Shown here: piece by piece, positions 22,030-31,819 of the stretch | Numbering within the stretch: position 1 is the first letter of the stretch | Layout: each line of letters begins with the position of its first letter | From: Zopfochytrium polystomum | Taxonomy: Eukaryota > Chytridiomycota > Chytridiomycetes > Chytridiales > Chytridiaceae | Assembly (NCBI GenBank): GCA_025765615.1 | Contig: JAIVFJ010000039.1 | Coordinates: 1-64,000 of the forward strand | Direction of reading: 5' to 3' | DNA: 64,000 nt | The notes under the pieces: generated by a model | Databases searched by the model: none | Seen by the model: only the letters and a program-made list of their open reading frames with translations | Told to the model about the DNA's origin: nothing | Translations under genes and position numbers: made by a program

Positions 22030-22560
22030 CCTCAAAGTCTAAATTCTATCTCTCAGAGCTAAAAGGCTATCACCAAAGTCTGGTTCCTGAGTCCACCTGA
22101 GTATAAAAGGGGGAGCCCCAGCAGCTCCAGAGAAGCATCATCCCAGATTCTGATCACATCTGCCTGCTCTCTCTCTCTACCCTCAAATACAACAAACAAA
22201 AACCATTATTCTTATCTGAGTCACCATACCCTCTACCTTGACCTGCAAAGCTCTTCAAGTTCTACCTCGGGTCGATACCTCGTTTGTATAGGGCTTTGCT
22301 CTTACAAGAAAAGGGTGTGCTCTGCACTCAAAACAAGACCAATCTGTCTGAGAGCATTGGCTCTCCATCTACTTTGGCAACAAAGGGCGCTTCACTCTTA
22401 ACAAGAAGAGGGCTCACTCTCTAAACAAGATTTATCACTCCACACTGACTCAAGTCTGTTGGTGCACTTCTGACATGCCAGGTGCAATCACCAACATGCA
22501 TGTCCATGGGCAGATGGCCAAGTCAGCCTAAGGCACCAGATTACAGCTCTGGTCTCCCCA
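22030..22560 (+). promoter_or_regulatory. TATA-containing promoter-like block, possibly part of an LTR
   Basis: GTATAAAAGGGGGAGC at 22100-22115 is a strong TATA context, followed by a CT-rich leader and no credible downstream ORF. The arrangement suits an orphan LTR or RNA start. No matching second copy was found in the window. Confidence 0.3.
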
Positions 22561-23063
22561 GAGGAACCTCTGACTGTTGGATTTTGCTGTAAACCCCTCT
22601 GCCAGACACTTAGCTAGATTTGATTCAAGCATATCATGCACTGATGCACCCTTCCCATGGTTCCCAGTCTATGCCATCATCTCAAAACCAGGATAATTAG
22701 AGAACTGCTGCCAAGGCGGGAAGCGTGACACAGAACCTTGCTGGTAAGTTGGCAAATTTGGAAAGGTGTTGGTCTCTGACCCTTTCTGCACGGGCTGGGT
22801 TCTATATGAAACAAGAACAGAGACTCCTTCCATCATAGCAGAGGGGCAGAGGGAGCATCAGCCCCAGGTTTCATTCCCCGTCACCAGGCAGTGCATCCCA
22901 AGAGATAATCTTCTACCACTTGTACTGATTCGTGATGCCTTGGAAAAAAGACAGTGAGTGTTACAGCAGGTAGAAGCGGCCAGTTGGCGCAGCAGCCCAG
23001 CACCCTGATGGACTCTTAAACAGTTTTCTTTGGTTTGAGCTTACAGTCAACCATGGACATAAA

Positions 23064-23135
23064 GGGGGTATATATCAGTGGTAGATAGCTCCCTTTGCAT
23101 GCGAGATGCTGTGGGTTCGTGCCCCACTACCTCCA
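23064..23135 (+). tRNA. tRNA-Ala(TGC)-like gene, probably a pseudogene
   Basis: 72 nt. A perfect 7-bp acceptor stem (GGGGGTA/TACCTCC, one G-T), D-stem TATC/GATA, an anticodon loop TTTGCAT (TGC), and a perfect T-arm GTGGG-TTCGTGC-CCCAC. The anticodon stem has one C-C mismatch. The D-stem differs from the usual Ala form yet still pairs, but the change disrupts box A (TAT instead of TAG), so transcription is doubtful. There is no encoded CCA and no intron. It may be an old tRNA copy or a SINE head. Confidence 0.6.
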
Positions 23136-23348
23136 TTGTTGGAGTAGGGTGTCAGTATGTCTCCCAGCAACGCCACCTGAAAGAATTCTCTGGGGTGGAT
23201 TGTCTATGGGTTGTGCTGCTGTGGAGATGGAGGTAGTGCACTACTGAAGGTGGTGGTGATGGGAGGTTGAGCGTGGCTCCTGTCGGTCTTGTTTTTGTCT
23301 TTATACAATACTGTAACAAGGACCAGCATTGCAAAATGCTGCAAGCAC

Positions 23349-23619
23349 ACTATAATAGCTGCTAGGCAAGCGTGACTGGCACAGGGTAAAAACCTCTCCT
23401 ATATGCTCTGCTTGAGCAGAGGAGGAGGAAAACTGTTTGCACCAGGTTTCCGTTCCACTTAATACCTGGAGTATTCGTCAACAGTGCAAGCCAGCACCCA
23501 GGTCTGCATTGACAGTGGCTCGCTCTCCCATGGCCATTGTGAGAACAATAACTGACAGTCACAATAGGTTCAGGTCCGTCTTGTGCCTCTTGCTGCTAAC
23601 CAGTCAGTTCCGCCTAACA
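23349..23619 (-). repeat. Partial solo LTR of the copia family
   Basis: Matches the 3' two-thirds (plus orientation) of the LTRs at 51.9 and 54.8 kb, from tgctaggcaagcgtgactgg to the terminal gttccgcctaaca. It is diverged upstream of about 23349. Orientation is by analogy with the full element, whose coding strand is minus. Confidence 0.65.
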
Positions 23620-24289
23620 CTTGAGTCATCCACCCTCTGCAGCACAAAACGCTTTTGCACAGGGTTAGGCACTCCAGAAGCGTACTCCAATATCTGTCGG
23701 TTGTGGTCCTGACTGTGCGCGTTCATTGGAAGCATGCTGGAGCCAAGTGGCGTTCTTTCTTCTCTAAGAGGAATTATGGCCACCAGCTGGGCTAATAAAG
23801 GGGTGGTGTGAAGGGTGATGTAATGGGCAATGTAACAAAACTCTATAGAAAAATTTTACACCACATCGCTTGCTCCCCACCCTCCCCACTAGTCGGTGCA
23901 TCTATTCCTCGTCCTTTCTGCCTTCTTTTTTGGACATCCCCAAGTCGAATCAAACATGAGCCAGCAGGAGCAGATGGAAAATGAGCTTTGTCAAGGATAC
24001 ACCACATTTTGGCCCACAGGACATGCCGTGCCACATTTGGATGAATCTGACCTGACTTAACAACCTGGACTTAACAACCTGGTGGCACACAATCCAGTGG
24101 AAATTTTTGTTTTAGCCCAGCTGGTGGCCACTAGCCATGCTCCAAGAAAGAATTCCTGTGCCAGAACCTTCTGCTATGGCTACCTTCATGATTGAATTGG
24201 GACGATTGCTGCGTGAAACGCAGTTGTATGCCTTGTAGGTCCACTTGGACAAAAGCTTCTGTCTAAATTGACCATGGAGATCTCACACA

Positions 24290-24491
24290 ACCAGAGGAGG
24301 AGGAAACTGTTAACACCAGGTTTCTGTTCCACTTAATACTTGGAGTATTTGTCAACAGCGCAAGCCAGCCCAGGTCTGCATTGGCAGTGGCTCACTCTCC
24401 CATGGGCATCGTGAGAACGATAACTGACAGTCACAATAGGTTCAGGTCCGTCTTGTGCCTCTTGCTGCAAACCAGTCAGTTCCGCCAAACA
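24290..24491 (-). repeat. Second partial LTR of the same family
   Basis: Shares agaggaggaggaaactgtt, gttccacttaatact-ggagtatt, and gataactgacagtcacaata with the other LTR copies, and ends at gttccgccaaaca. The 5' part is missing. Confidence 0.65.
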
Positions 24492-25139
24492 ATAAACAGC
24501 AAACCAAAGCCAATGGAGACTAAAGTACAAGGGTGTGTGAACAGCACTCTCATGCATAGGACACAGGACCTTGAGCCTTTCTGATTTGCCATGGCACATA
24601 ACCAACATATAAATGGTAGCAAATTATTTGCTTGGAGGAGGAAACCTCCTTTTCCTGCCACTTTCCCACCACACAACTCCACTGTCGCAAAGTCAAGGGA
24701 TTGGTCAATTTACCAAATCGGCTATGAAGAAAGAGCAAGTGGCAACATTCCTAATTCCAGCTTTGGCGATTGGGGCTTGATTCCCGCGCCTGGGAGGTAA
24801 TTGCAGTGGTGTATAATACAAGGATTGTAGGTACTGAAGCTGCCAGCGGCTAAGCCGCCTTCCCACCGGATGTCAATTCCCAGAGCAGGAAAGTGGCTGA
24901 CTGTTACATAATCATGTGGTCTAAACCCTTGAGGTGGGCCACAGTAGTTCCTTGCTTCAACTGCCTGGTCCTGACCTATTCGGACATGTCCAGAGGCAAG
25001 GTGCATAACCCAGGATCTGGTATGGACAGAACAGATGTTTTCAGCTCAATACAATTTGCTTGAGCGAGCTTTTGAGGTGCAAATGGCCACTGTCCAGTAG
25101 TCACTGGAGTCTTGTTCATTTAACCTCAACCTGGGCAAT

Positions 25140-25141
<2 letters not shown>

Positions 25142-25173
<32 letters not shown>
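25142..25173 (-). repeat. T32 run (possible poly-A tail of a minus-strand retrocopy)
   Basis: Thirty-two uninterrupted T residues on the plus strand. This could be the A-tail of an insertion on the minus strand, but no matching body was recognised. Confidence 0.5.
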
Positions 25174-25361
25174 CCTTGGAGCAAACTGCACCAAGTCAAC
25201 TGAAAGTCCAAGATTTCTACCAACTGCCCCCGCTTTTCACGGTAATATTTTATTGGTAAGCGCTCGTTGCGAGTCCCAGCGCCGATCCCACCGAAAAATC
25301 GCCGAAGTCAGCCTACTCACGCCACAACAACACTAAACACACACTCTCTCACTTTTCGCTC

Positions 25362-26093
25362 TCAGCAGTCCGCCGCCGTCGCCGCACCCAAGCGCAGGGG
25401 CGGCGCGTCGCTCAAGCGCGCGACGAGCTTGGCGGCTGCGGCGGGCCAGTCGTCGTCGACCATGGCGAGCCACACCGAGTGCCTCCAGTGTCCCTTCATG
25501 TACATGTGCTTCCTAAACGTGCCCTCGTACACCAACCCGACGCTCTCTGCGGCGCTCCTGCTGGCCTTGTTCTCGTGGTGGCATTTCCACTCGACCCTCG
25601 CGAACCCGAGCGTGTCAAACGCGTAGGCGAGCAGCAGGTACGTGGCCTCTGAGGCGACGCGCAGGCCGTGGGCCTGTTTCGCGACCCAAATCGCGCCGAT
25701 CTCGACGGCGCGGGCGAGGTCGCCGTGGCGCGGGTCGAGGTAGGCGATGTGGCCGATGTATTGGCCCGAGGCGCGGTCGCGGATGAGGAAGCCCTGGCGG
25801 GTGGGGTTGGTGCCGGCGTAGATGTGGAAGTAGGCGGCGAGGGCGGGTGGGTCGGGGAAGGGGCCGAAGGGCATGTGCTCGTAGGCGTCGTAGTCGACGC
25901 TGGAGAGCTGGAAGAGGCGTGCGGCCAGCGGGGTTGTTGTTGGTGTTGCGGAGGAGTCGCCGTCTTGGAAGAGGTGGGCGAGGGTCAGCGGCTCGAGTGT
26001 GATGCGCGGGCCCTCGAGGATCGCGCGCGGGACGGCGGGATGGGGGTTCAGGTCGTCCCGGCGCGGCTCGCCGACGTGCAGGAGGGTTGTCAT
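25362..26093 (-). CDS. GNAT-family N-acetyltransferase (RimJ/RimL type)
   Basis: A single-exon gene of 243 residues when started at the ATG at 26093. The upstream ATG at 26150 adds 19 residues that overlap a TATATGTA promoter-like word and is less likely. The fold signature is visible: ITLEPLTLAHL near the N-terminus, GFLIRDRASGQYIGHIAYLD (strand pair), EIGAIWVAKQAHGLRVASEA (the acetyl-CoA loop, Q-x-x-G-x-A form), and CHHENKASRSAAESVGLVYEG-FRKHM near the C-terminus. This is the fungal RimJ/RimL-like Acetyltransf_3 group. It acetylates a small molecule or protein N-terminus using acetyl-CoA; the substrate cannot be told. Intact, and divergently unrelated to the repeats to its right on the map (upstream of 25.2 kb). 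Confidence 0.85.
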   Translation of the reverse strand: MTTLLHVGEPRRDDLNPHPAVPRAILEGPRITLEPLTLAHLFQDGDSSATPTTTPLAARLFQLSSVDYDAYEHMPFGPFPDPPALAAYFHIYAGTNPTRQGFLIRDRASGQYIGHIAYLDPRHGDLARAVEIGAIWVAKQAHGLRVASEATYLLLAYAFDTLGFARVEWKCHHENKASRSAAESVGLVYEGTFRKHMYMKGHWRHSVWLAMVDDDWPAAAAKLVARLSDAPPLRLGAATAADC

Positions 26094-26136
26094 CGTGATG
26101 AGCGGGACAAAAGGAAAAGAGCGAGGGTGAAACCCG

Positions 26137-26157
26137 GCTACATATACCAATGCGGAC
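26137..26157 (-). promoter_or_regulatory. Candidate TATA element of the GNAT gene
   Basis: TATATGTA on the minus strand about 50 bp upstream of the chosen ATG at 26093. Confidence 0.35.
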
Positions 26158-26492
26158 TTGGTTTGACAAGGGCGGCGGCGAATCCTGGACGATTCAGCTT
26201 TCGGGGATTCACAGGCGGAGAGAGAGGAAGGGGAAAGAGAGAGAGAGAGAGTGTGTGTGTGTGTGCTAGGGGCAGTAGTGTTTACAAATTTACAAATCTT
26301 CTCAAGAGATGATCAGCGGGGAGGAGGAAAAACTGATTTTGCCGAGCAAATCTTCTTATCGGTTTGTGTCGAACGAAAAGAACAGCAAGAGCCACAGAGA
26401 CCAAACTTGTTTCATCCAATGCCACATATATATATGCATAAACCCCAGAAGCACCCCCCTCTACCCTGCGTCCCTCACCCGCCGCATCCTCC

Positions 26493-27259
26493 TCACTTTG
26501 CGCCGTACACAACGACCCTCGGCTCGATCGGCTTAAACTTCTTGTCGACGCCGCCGCGGGGCGGGCCGAGCTTCTCGCCAAAGACGAGCTGCGCGCGGAG
26601 CTTCCACTCGGCGGGGACGTTCCAGGCGGCGGCGACGGCGGCGTCGGCGGTCGGGTTGATGTGCTGGAGGTTGCAGCCGAGGCCCTCGGCGCAGAGTGCG
26701 GTCCAGAGAACGTACTGCGCCATGGCGTTTCCGTGCTCGGCCCCTGTGGGAAGGGAAAGAGAAATGGTCGTGGTGAGTGGAGGTGATTCGCGGGGGGTGA
26801 GGAAAGGTCAAACGGAAGCTTACATTCGGGGTGGCTCTTGACGACGGGTTGAAGCATGGCTGGGAGTGCGTCCGCGGCCGAGGTGTCTTCAAAGAAGAGG
26901 ACCTGGATCGAGTGGTTTTAGGACAAAGCGAGATCCAACGCACAACCATCGCACAAGAAACTCACAGTTCCGTGCGCGTTGCGGTGAGCGGCCAGCTTGG
27001 GCGCCTGCGCCTGGATGACCTGATCGGGCAGGCCGGCGTCCTTCATGGCCTGGAGGGCTATGTCCCACAGCTTTTCGTGCTCGTCGCCGAGGAGGACGAT
27101 GGTGCGGCAGGACTCGAGCGAGAAGGACGATGGCGCGTGGGTGACGGCTTCGCGCACGAGCTCCAGGACGCGGGCGTCCGAGACCGAGGTGGACTTGCCG
27201 AGGGCCACCGTCGAGCGGCGGATCTTGACGGCGTCGAGGAAGGGGGTGGTGGAGGCCAT
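26493..27259 (-). CDS. Nitroreductase-family oxidoreductase (HBN1/FRM2-like)
   Basis: Three exons on the minus strand: 26966-27259, 26824-26902 and 26493-26743, with GT-AG introns of 63 and 80 bp. They sum to 624 nt, 207 residues. Exon 1 carries KIRRSTVALGKSTSVSDARV, THAPSSFSLESCR and VLLGDEHEKLWDIA. These are the FMN-contact and family motifs of the fungal HBN1/FRM2 nitroreductases (KRRS, HAPSSFN, LLGxEHxKLW). Exon 2 carries VLFFEDTSA, and exon 3 has EHGNAMAQYVLWTALCAEGL and the family-typical PxPxRP-like C-terminal region (KKFKPIEPRVVVYGAK). The family uses FMN and NAD(P)H and is linked to oxidative stress and lipid signalling in yeast. A Trp codon is split across intron 2. All splice sites are canonical and the frame is intact. 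Confidence 0.88.
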
Positions 27260-27334
27260 TGCGAAGGTTGGATAGAGTGTGATCGCGTGTCGATGACTTG
27301 GGTGCAAGGAATGTAGCCGGGAAGCAGAGTCGTT

Positions 27335-27341
27335 TTATAGT
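27335..27341 (-). promoter_or_regulatory. TATAAAA box of the nitroreductase gene
   Basis: TATAAAA on the minus strand about 80 bp upstream of the ATG at 27259. Confidence 0.55.
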
Positions 27342-27509
27342 AGACGAGGCCGTGATCGGAGCTTCTTGTTCGGAATGATTTGAAAATGAAGTAGGTTTGT
27401 GTTGGTGTGTTGGCGAGGGAGGCACTGGCGCAGAGACAGAGGCCGGAACCCCGGATCCGTACCTCGGAGCGCCGACAGAGAGGAGAGACAGGAGGGACGG
27501 GAGGGACGG

Positions 27510-27552
27510 GAGAGAGAGAGAGAGAGGCAGATAGACAGACAGAGAGAGAGAC

Positions 27553-27612
<60 letters not shown>
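27510..27612. repeat. (AG)n microsatellite
   Basis: Mostly uninterrupted AG dinucleotides, longest block about 27555-27612. The Ser/Leu ORFs over it are artefacts. Confidence 0.9.
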
Positions 27613-27617
<5 letters not shown>

Positions 27618-28154
27618 GCCAAGACGGAGAACAGATACAGCTTTTGATTACAAATGGCTGACCGTAGACAAAGTCCGTCTCCGAACATGAACGGATTCCC
27701 AGTGCCGCAATTGAGCGGCGTTTAAGTTGACCGCAAACTGGGCGCCTCCGCAACCCACAGGTATTTTGCTACACTACCTCGGCGCCCTCCAGAAGATCAA
27801 TCCTGTCTCCGCCTTGAGCGATGAAAGGGGGAGAAGGGAAAAAGGAAGACGAGGCACCAGCCGTTCCAACGCAACCGCACTCCACTAATACTTCGTCTCT
27901 GTCTCTGTCTTATTTTTCCCTGCGTTCCAAGTGAAGGGCATTTGAAGGAAACAAGCAAAAACGGCATGCATTCACGTCGCCAAAAGTCAGCGAGTGCAAG
28001 GCATTTTCGGACTACAGCGGTTTGCAAAGCTAGAAGAGGTGTTGAGGAAATACAATGAGAGCGCGGAAGGAAAAGCAAAAAAAGGTAGGACATTACCGGA
28101 GACTGTGTGCGTATTTCCGTGGGGTATGAGCGTGACACGAACATCCACAGCGCG

Positions 28155-28846
28155 TCATCGAGCAGGAAGGGAGCCTATGAGACTGGCAGCCGCGCCGACC
28201 AGCGCGAGCAGGACCCCTGACCTGGGCTTTCGCGGTGCCCCGCTCGTGCTGGTCAGCGTCGAAGTTGTGGTACGAGCGACCGACTTGGCTCCCGTGAACC
28301 CAGGATCCTTGGGGGACGGGGAGCGGCGATCCGCCGCGGAGGTGATGACGAAGCTTTTCCCCCAGCGGCGTGCTCGAGTCCATCGAGCCGTATGCGGCGC
28401 CGGCGCACACTGGATTCTCGTACACATTCACCGTGTCGACGTTCCCCGTGATGGTTCGCCACGCACCCGGCGTCGATCTCCCAGTGGCTGGTGGTGTCAG
28501 CGCGGACGTAAACGGCGCGGATAAAAACTAAGTAGGGTTAGCTGGAAGAGGCGAAGCGCTGGGCGGCGAAGGAGTCGAAGTTGTCGTCGTCGATGCAGTC
28601 GGCGCGGAGGTAAGTGCCGTTGGACTGGGGTGTACAGGCGAAGGGTTGGATGTGTAAGATGAGTCGAGGGAAGATTCGGCGCAGCTTGCGTTGGGGAGGC
28701 GTAGGTGTTGAGGGTCTTGCCCGACGGGGCCGAACTGAGCTTGCGGGCGAGACGATCGACCGCATCTCTCCTAACGCTGGTAAAATAGAAGAAAGCACTG
28801 AAACGTTCAAAGCAAATGGTCGTTTTGGTTGGTTCCAAAGAAGCAT
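28155..28846 (-). pseudogene. Decayed tandem paralogue of the 29.1-kb surface protein
   Basis: Three minus-strand pieces in different frames match the intact neighbour. They are CTPQSNGTYLRADCIDDDNF/DSFAAQRFASSS (near 28560-28625; the neighbour has DSIAAQRFGSSS), VYENPVCAGAAYGSMDSSTPLG (near 28370; neighbour SIDSTTPL), and a C-terminal SGVLLALVGAAASLIGSLP tail (near 28190; neighbour VLIVLVGAAAGLIASL). The first Cys-rich part and the segment between are lost or frameshifted. The downstream 3' flank (27.90-28.09 kb) also matches the neighbour's 3' flank (28.86-29.05 kb), so this is a tandem segmental duplicate. Confidence 0.7.
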
Positions 28847-29116
28847 ATAATAGTTGTTTTCGTCTTATTTTTCTTTCCTTCGTTCAAAGTAAAAGGTCTT
28901 TGGGAGAATCAAGGGAAAGCTAGAATGCTTTCGCCGAGCAAAATTCAGAGAGGTACGAGGCAATTTTGGATTAGAGAGTTTAGCAAGCTGGAAGAGGCAT
29001 AAAGGAAACACACAAAGAGAGAGAGAGGGAGAGAAAGAAAACAACGGAGAACGGGAAATTTCTTATAGACTGTGTGGGGTAGCTGTGAACTCAATGTGAT
29101 CATCTTCAACGCGTGA

Positions 29117-29788
29117 TTAAGCAGCAAGGGAGGCGATCAGACCGGCAGCCGCGCCGACCAGCACAATCAGGACCGCCGACTTCGCCTTTGGCGACGCCCC
29201 GCTCTTGGTCGTCGTGGACGAAGGGGAGGCGCTGGAGCCCGTGCCCGTGGGAGCAGCAGCCGATCCGGTGGGGAGCGGAGATCCATTATTCGACGCGGCG
29301 GAGATGACGAGGCCGGCGCCCTTGCAGTCGAGTGGGGTGGTGGAGTCGATCGAGACCTTTGGGTCCCCGGAGCACGTCGGGTTCGTGTACGCCTTGACGG
29401 TTGCGAGGTTCCCGTTGATGGTGGCGACGAGCCCCGAGTCGGTGCTCTTGCTGCCGGTGGTGTAGCAGCCGCCGTCGGCGCGGACGTAGAAGGAGCCCGC
29501 GAGGGTGCAGGAGGTGTCGTAGCCGGCGAGGGCGACGTAGCTGGAGGAGCCGAAGCGCTGGGCCGCGATGGAGTCGAAGTTGCCGTCGGCGCAGTCGGTG
29601 GAGACGTATGGGCCGTAGTTCTGGCGCGTGCAGGGGAAGTTACTGCAGGTGGGTTGGCCGACAAAGTGCGCGAGGAGGTCGAGGGAGGAGTCGGTGCAGG
29701 AGGAGCTGGAGTAGGCGTAGAAGTTGAGGGTCGCGCCGGAGGCGGCGGAGCGGAAGTGGCGGGTGAGGTCGGTGAAGGTCGCGTTCAT
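29117..29788 (-). CDS. Cys-rich Ser/Thr-rich protein with hydrophobic C-terminal tail (GPI-anchor-like)
   Basis: 223 residues from the ATG at 29788, which has a strong CAAAAATGA context and lies 95 bp downstream of a TATAAA box. The body has paired Cys and short Gly/Ser-rich repeats: SSSSCTDSSLDLLAHFVGQ, PTCSNFPC, STDCADGNFDSIAAQRFGSS, YDTSCTLAGSFYVRADGG and AYTNPTCSGDPKVSIDSTTP. A Ser/Thr/Pro stalk (SAAAPTGTGSSASPSSTTT) and a terminal hydrophobic segment (VLIVLVGAAAGLIASLAA) follow, as in GPI-anchored wall proteins. There is no clear N-terminal signal peptide (MNATFTDLTRHFRS), which is odd; a missed 5' exon or unconventional export is possible. Family not named; role inferred as a cell-surface protein. 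Confidence 0.65.
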   Translation of the reverse strand: MNATFTDLTRHFRSAASGATLNFYAYSSSSCTDSSLDLLAHFVGQPTCSNFPCTRQNYGPYVSTDCADGNFDSIAAQRFGSSSYVALAGYDTSCTLAGSFYVRADGGCYTTGSKSTDSGLVATINGNLATVKAYTNPTCSGDPKVSIDSTTPLDCKGAGLVISAASNNGSPLPTGSAAAPTGTGSSASPSSTTTKSGASPKAKSAVLIVLVGAAAGLIASLAA

Positions 29789-29882
29789 TTTTGCGAGTAT
29801 TGGAGTGTTTGAGGAAGGTGAAGGAGAAGAGCCGGTGAATGTGTTTGGGAGTGGTTGATTTTCATTGACTGGACTGGGCTGA

Positions 29883-29888
29883 TTTATA
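29883..29888 (-). promoter_or_regulatory. TATAAA box of the surface-protein gene
   Basis: TATAAA on the minus strand 95 bp upstream of the ATG at 29788. Confidence 0.55.
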
Positions 29889-30459
29889 CGTGCGGGAAAG
29901 TGTCTGTCCTCATCAGACATCTTCCATTTGTGGCTGGCGATGTCTCTCCAAGTGTCTCTCCAACATAGCATGGCTGCGCTCACTCTCCAAAGAAAGAAGG
30001 AAGAAAAAAAAAATTTTTCGCCAAACCCAGCTTGGCTCGGGAAAGACCACGGCTTGACCGAATTTTTCACTTTGTTTCTTATTTTCACAGGATATCAAAA
30101 AAGAGCTCCTGTGTGTGGTTGGCTGGGAATCGGGATGGGTTCGGGGATCGTAAACTGGAGAAAAATGAAGTGGAGAAACCAGCTCTACGCTGGTCCGAGT
30201 AGGAAGGGAAAAGAAAAGTCAGCCTGTATCGTCTTTTTTTTTTCTTCGTTTTTATGGGGCTGTATAGGGGAGCGGTGTCAGTCTGGAGGGCCAGACGAAC
30301 ACCTTTCCTTTCTCTGTGTATACTCGAGCATTTGAGGGGGTTGAAGAGGTTACGAAACAAGTACTCAGGTTGGGGGCCAGAAAAAGAACAAGTCGGGGAA
30401 ATTCGTGGATGTCAACGCAACAACAACAACGGGACGGCGCCTTGCCCTCGCAAAACGGC

Positions 30460-31683
30460 TCAGTTCGCGACCCACTTCAGCGGGGTCTGGAAAATGCACG
30501 AGCTGGTGCCGGCCTTTCCGTCAGTGTGAGCGGGGAACTGCTCGCAGATGAAGGTGAGGTTGAGCGTGTTTGCGACCTGGACGTTGTTGAAGATGGCGGT
30601 GTCGCCCTTTTCGCTGTTGACGCCGGCGATGGCCTCGCCGCCGATGCCGTGGATGCGGACGTTGTCCATGACGACGTGGCGGTCGGGGTAGCCGCAGCCG
30701 CCGCATGAGCGGTAGAGCTTGCCCTTCATCTGCTCGGTGTAGAAGGCGTCGATGTCGGTGAGGTAGACGGTGCCGCCGCCGTTGTGCTGGACGCCCTTGT
30801 CCTTGAAGCCCCAGATGGCGCCCTTTGTCCACGTCATTTTGCAGTCTTTGCAGGTGGTGTCGTCCTTGAGAGACCATGAGTCTTCGCAGGTGCGCTCGAA
30901 CCAGACGTTCTTGAGGGTGCAGCTGCCGAGGCAGTGGACCGAGTCGAAGACTTCTTCGCCGATGAGAACGTTCTGGAGGGTGGCGTTGTTTTCGCTGGTG
31001 ATGGATCGAATCGGGTGGAAGAGAAGGGTCAGGCTTTAGCGGGGAGCGCACTTCAAGTATATGAAAGCTGAAATCGGTACTTACAGCTAAATGAATGAAG
31101 AAGCACGTGCAGGGATGGGACAGGGTTCAAGCAGGATAGCAATGATTCGTCAGGCCAAGTCAAAAAAAAAAAAAAAAAAGTATAAACTCACGATGAAGAT
31201 GGTATCCTTGGTGTCCGCCTCCACCGTCAAACAGTTGTTGGCCGGGCGGTATCCCTTCCCCCTGTCGTAGCGGAGCATACCACCATCGAAAATGGTATTC
31301 TCGTAGATCTTGACTGACGCGCTGCACGACCTTCCGCCGGTCGCCTTTGGGAAGATGGCGGGCAGCCCGACGGGCGGGCCGTTCGTGGACGAGACGCAAG
31401 TCGTCGGGGTCGGGGCGGGGGATCCCGGTGCGGCGGGGCACGGCCTCTTTGTGTTGCAGTTGGCGATGCAGGAGGTCTTTGCGTCGCCGGTTTTCGCGTC
31501 GCATTTTTTCAGGCACTCTTCCTGGCACTCTGCGGCGCGGCGGTAGAGCGGGACGGTCGGGGTGCCGCGGGCGTACATTTCGAGGCGGCCGTCGATGAAG
31601 CCGTCGGTGTCGGCGGGGGCGGCCTCGGCGAGGACCGCGGGGGCCGCAAAGAGGGCGAGGAGGGCGAGGACTCGGAGAAGCAT
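30460..31683 (-). CDS. Secreted pectate lyase, polysaccharide lyase family 3
   Basis: Exon 1 is 31192-31683. It has a signal peptide (LLRVLALLALFAAPAVLAEA), a Cys-rich/Pro linker (CQEECLKKCDAK, NCNTKRPCPAAPGSPAP), and the PL3 start FPKATGGRSCSASVKIYENT, FDGGMLRYDRG. Exon 3 is 30460-30994. It has ENNATLQNVLIGEEVFDSVH, LGSCTLKNVWFERTCEDS, GVQHNGGGTVYLTDI, GKLYRSCGGCGYPDRHVVMD, IAGVNSEKGDTA and the final FICEQFP. These are standard PL3 beta-helix motifs that cleave pectate by beta-elimination outside the cell. Joining exon 1 to exon 3 directly breaks the frame by two bases. A 2-nt exon CT at 31085-31086, flanked by TTTAG and GTAAGT, restores it and gives the expected FILENN sequence (342 residues total). 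Other acceptors either hit stops or give the wrong phase. Confidence 0.88.
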
Positions 31684-31810
31684 CGTGTTGGTAGTGTCTA
31701 GCTTGAGGTCGATTCTTCTTCTTTCTTATCTCACTGGACCTTATGTGTAAGAGATCTTCTATAGTCTGTTGAGGGTGGAAGAAAGAGGCATTGTGTCGGT
31801 CATCGCCGGG

Positions 31811-31817
31811 TTTTATA
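31811..31817 (-). promoter_or_regulatory. TATAAAA box of the pectate lyase gene
   Basis: TATAAAA on the minus strand about 128 bp upstream of the ATG at 31683. Confidence 0.55.
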
Positions 31818-31819
31818 CG

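Noticed and set aside
24722..25006. tRNA-like box B words near 24.78 and 21.87 kb
   Set aside because: T-arm pairing is poor and no box A lies at the proper spacing.
25668..26312. 214-residue plus-strand ORF opposite the GNAT gene
   Set aside because: Antisense to a well-supported acetyltransferase; Glu/Val/Gly composition is typical of a GC-rich shadow.
30995..31191. A single intron with an alternative acceptor in the pectate lyase
   Set aside because: The candidate acceptors with the right phase lead straight into TAA; the others are in the wrong phase.
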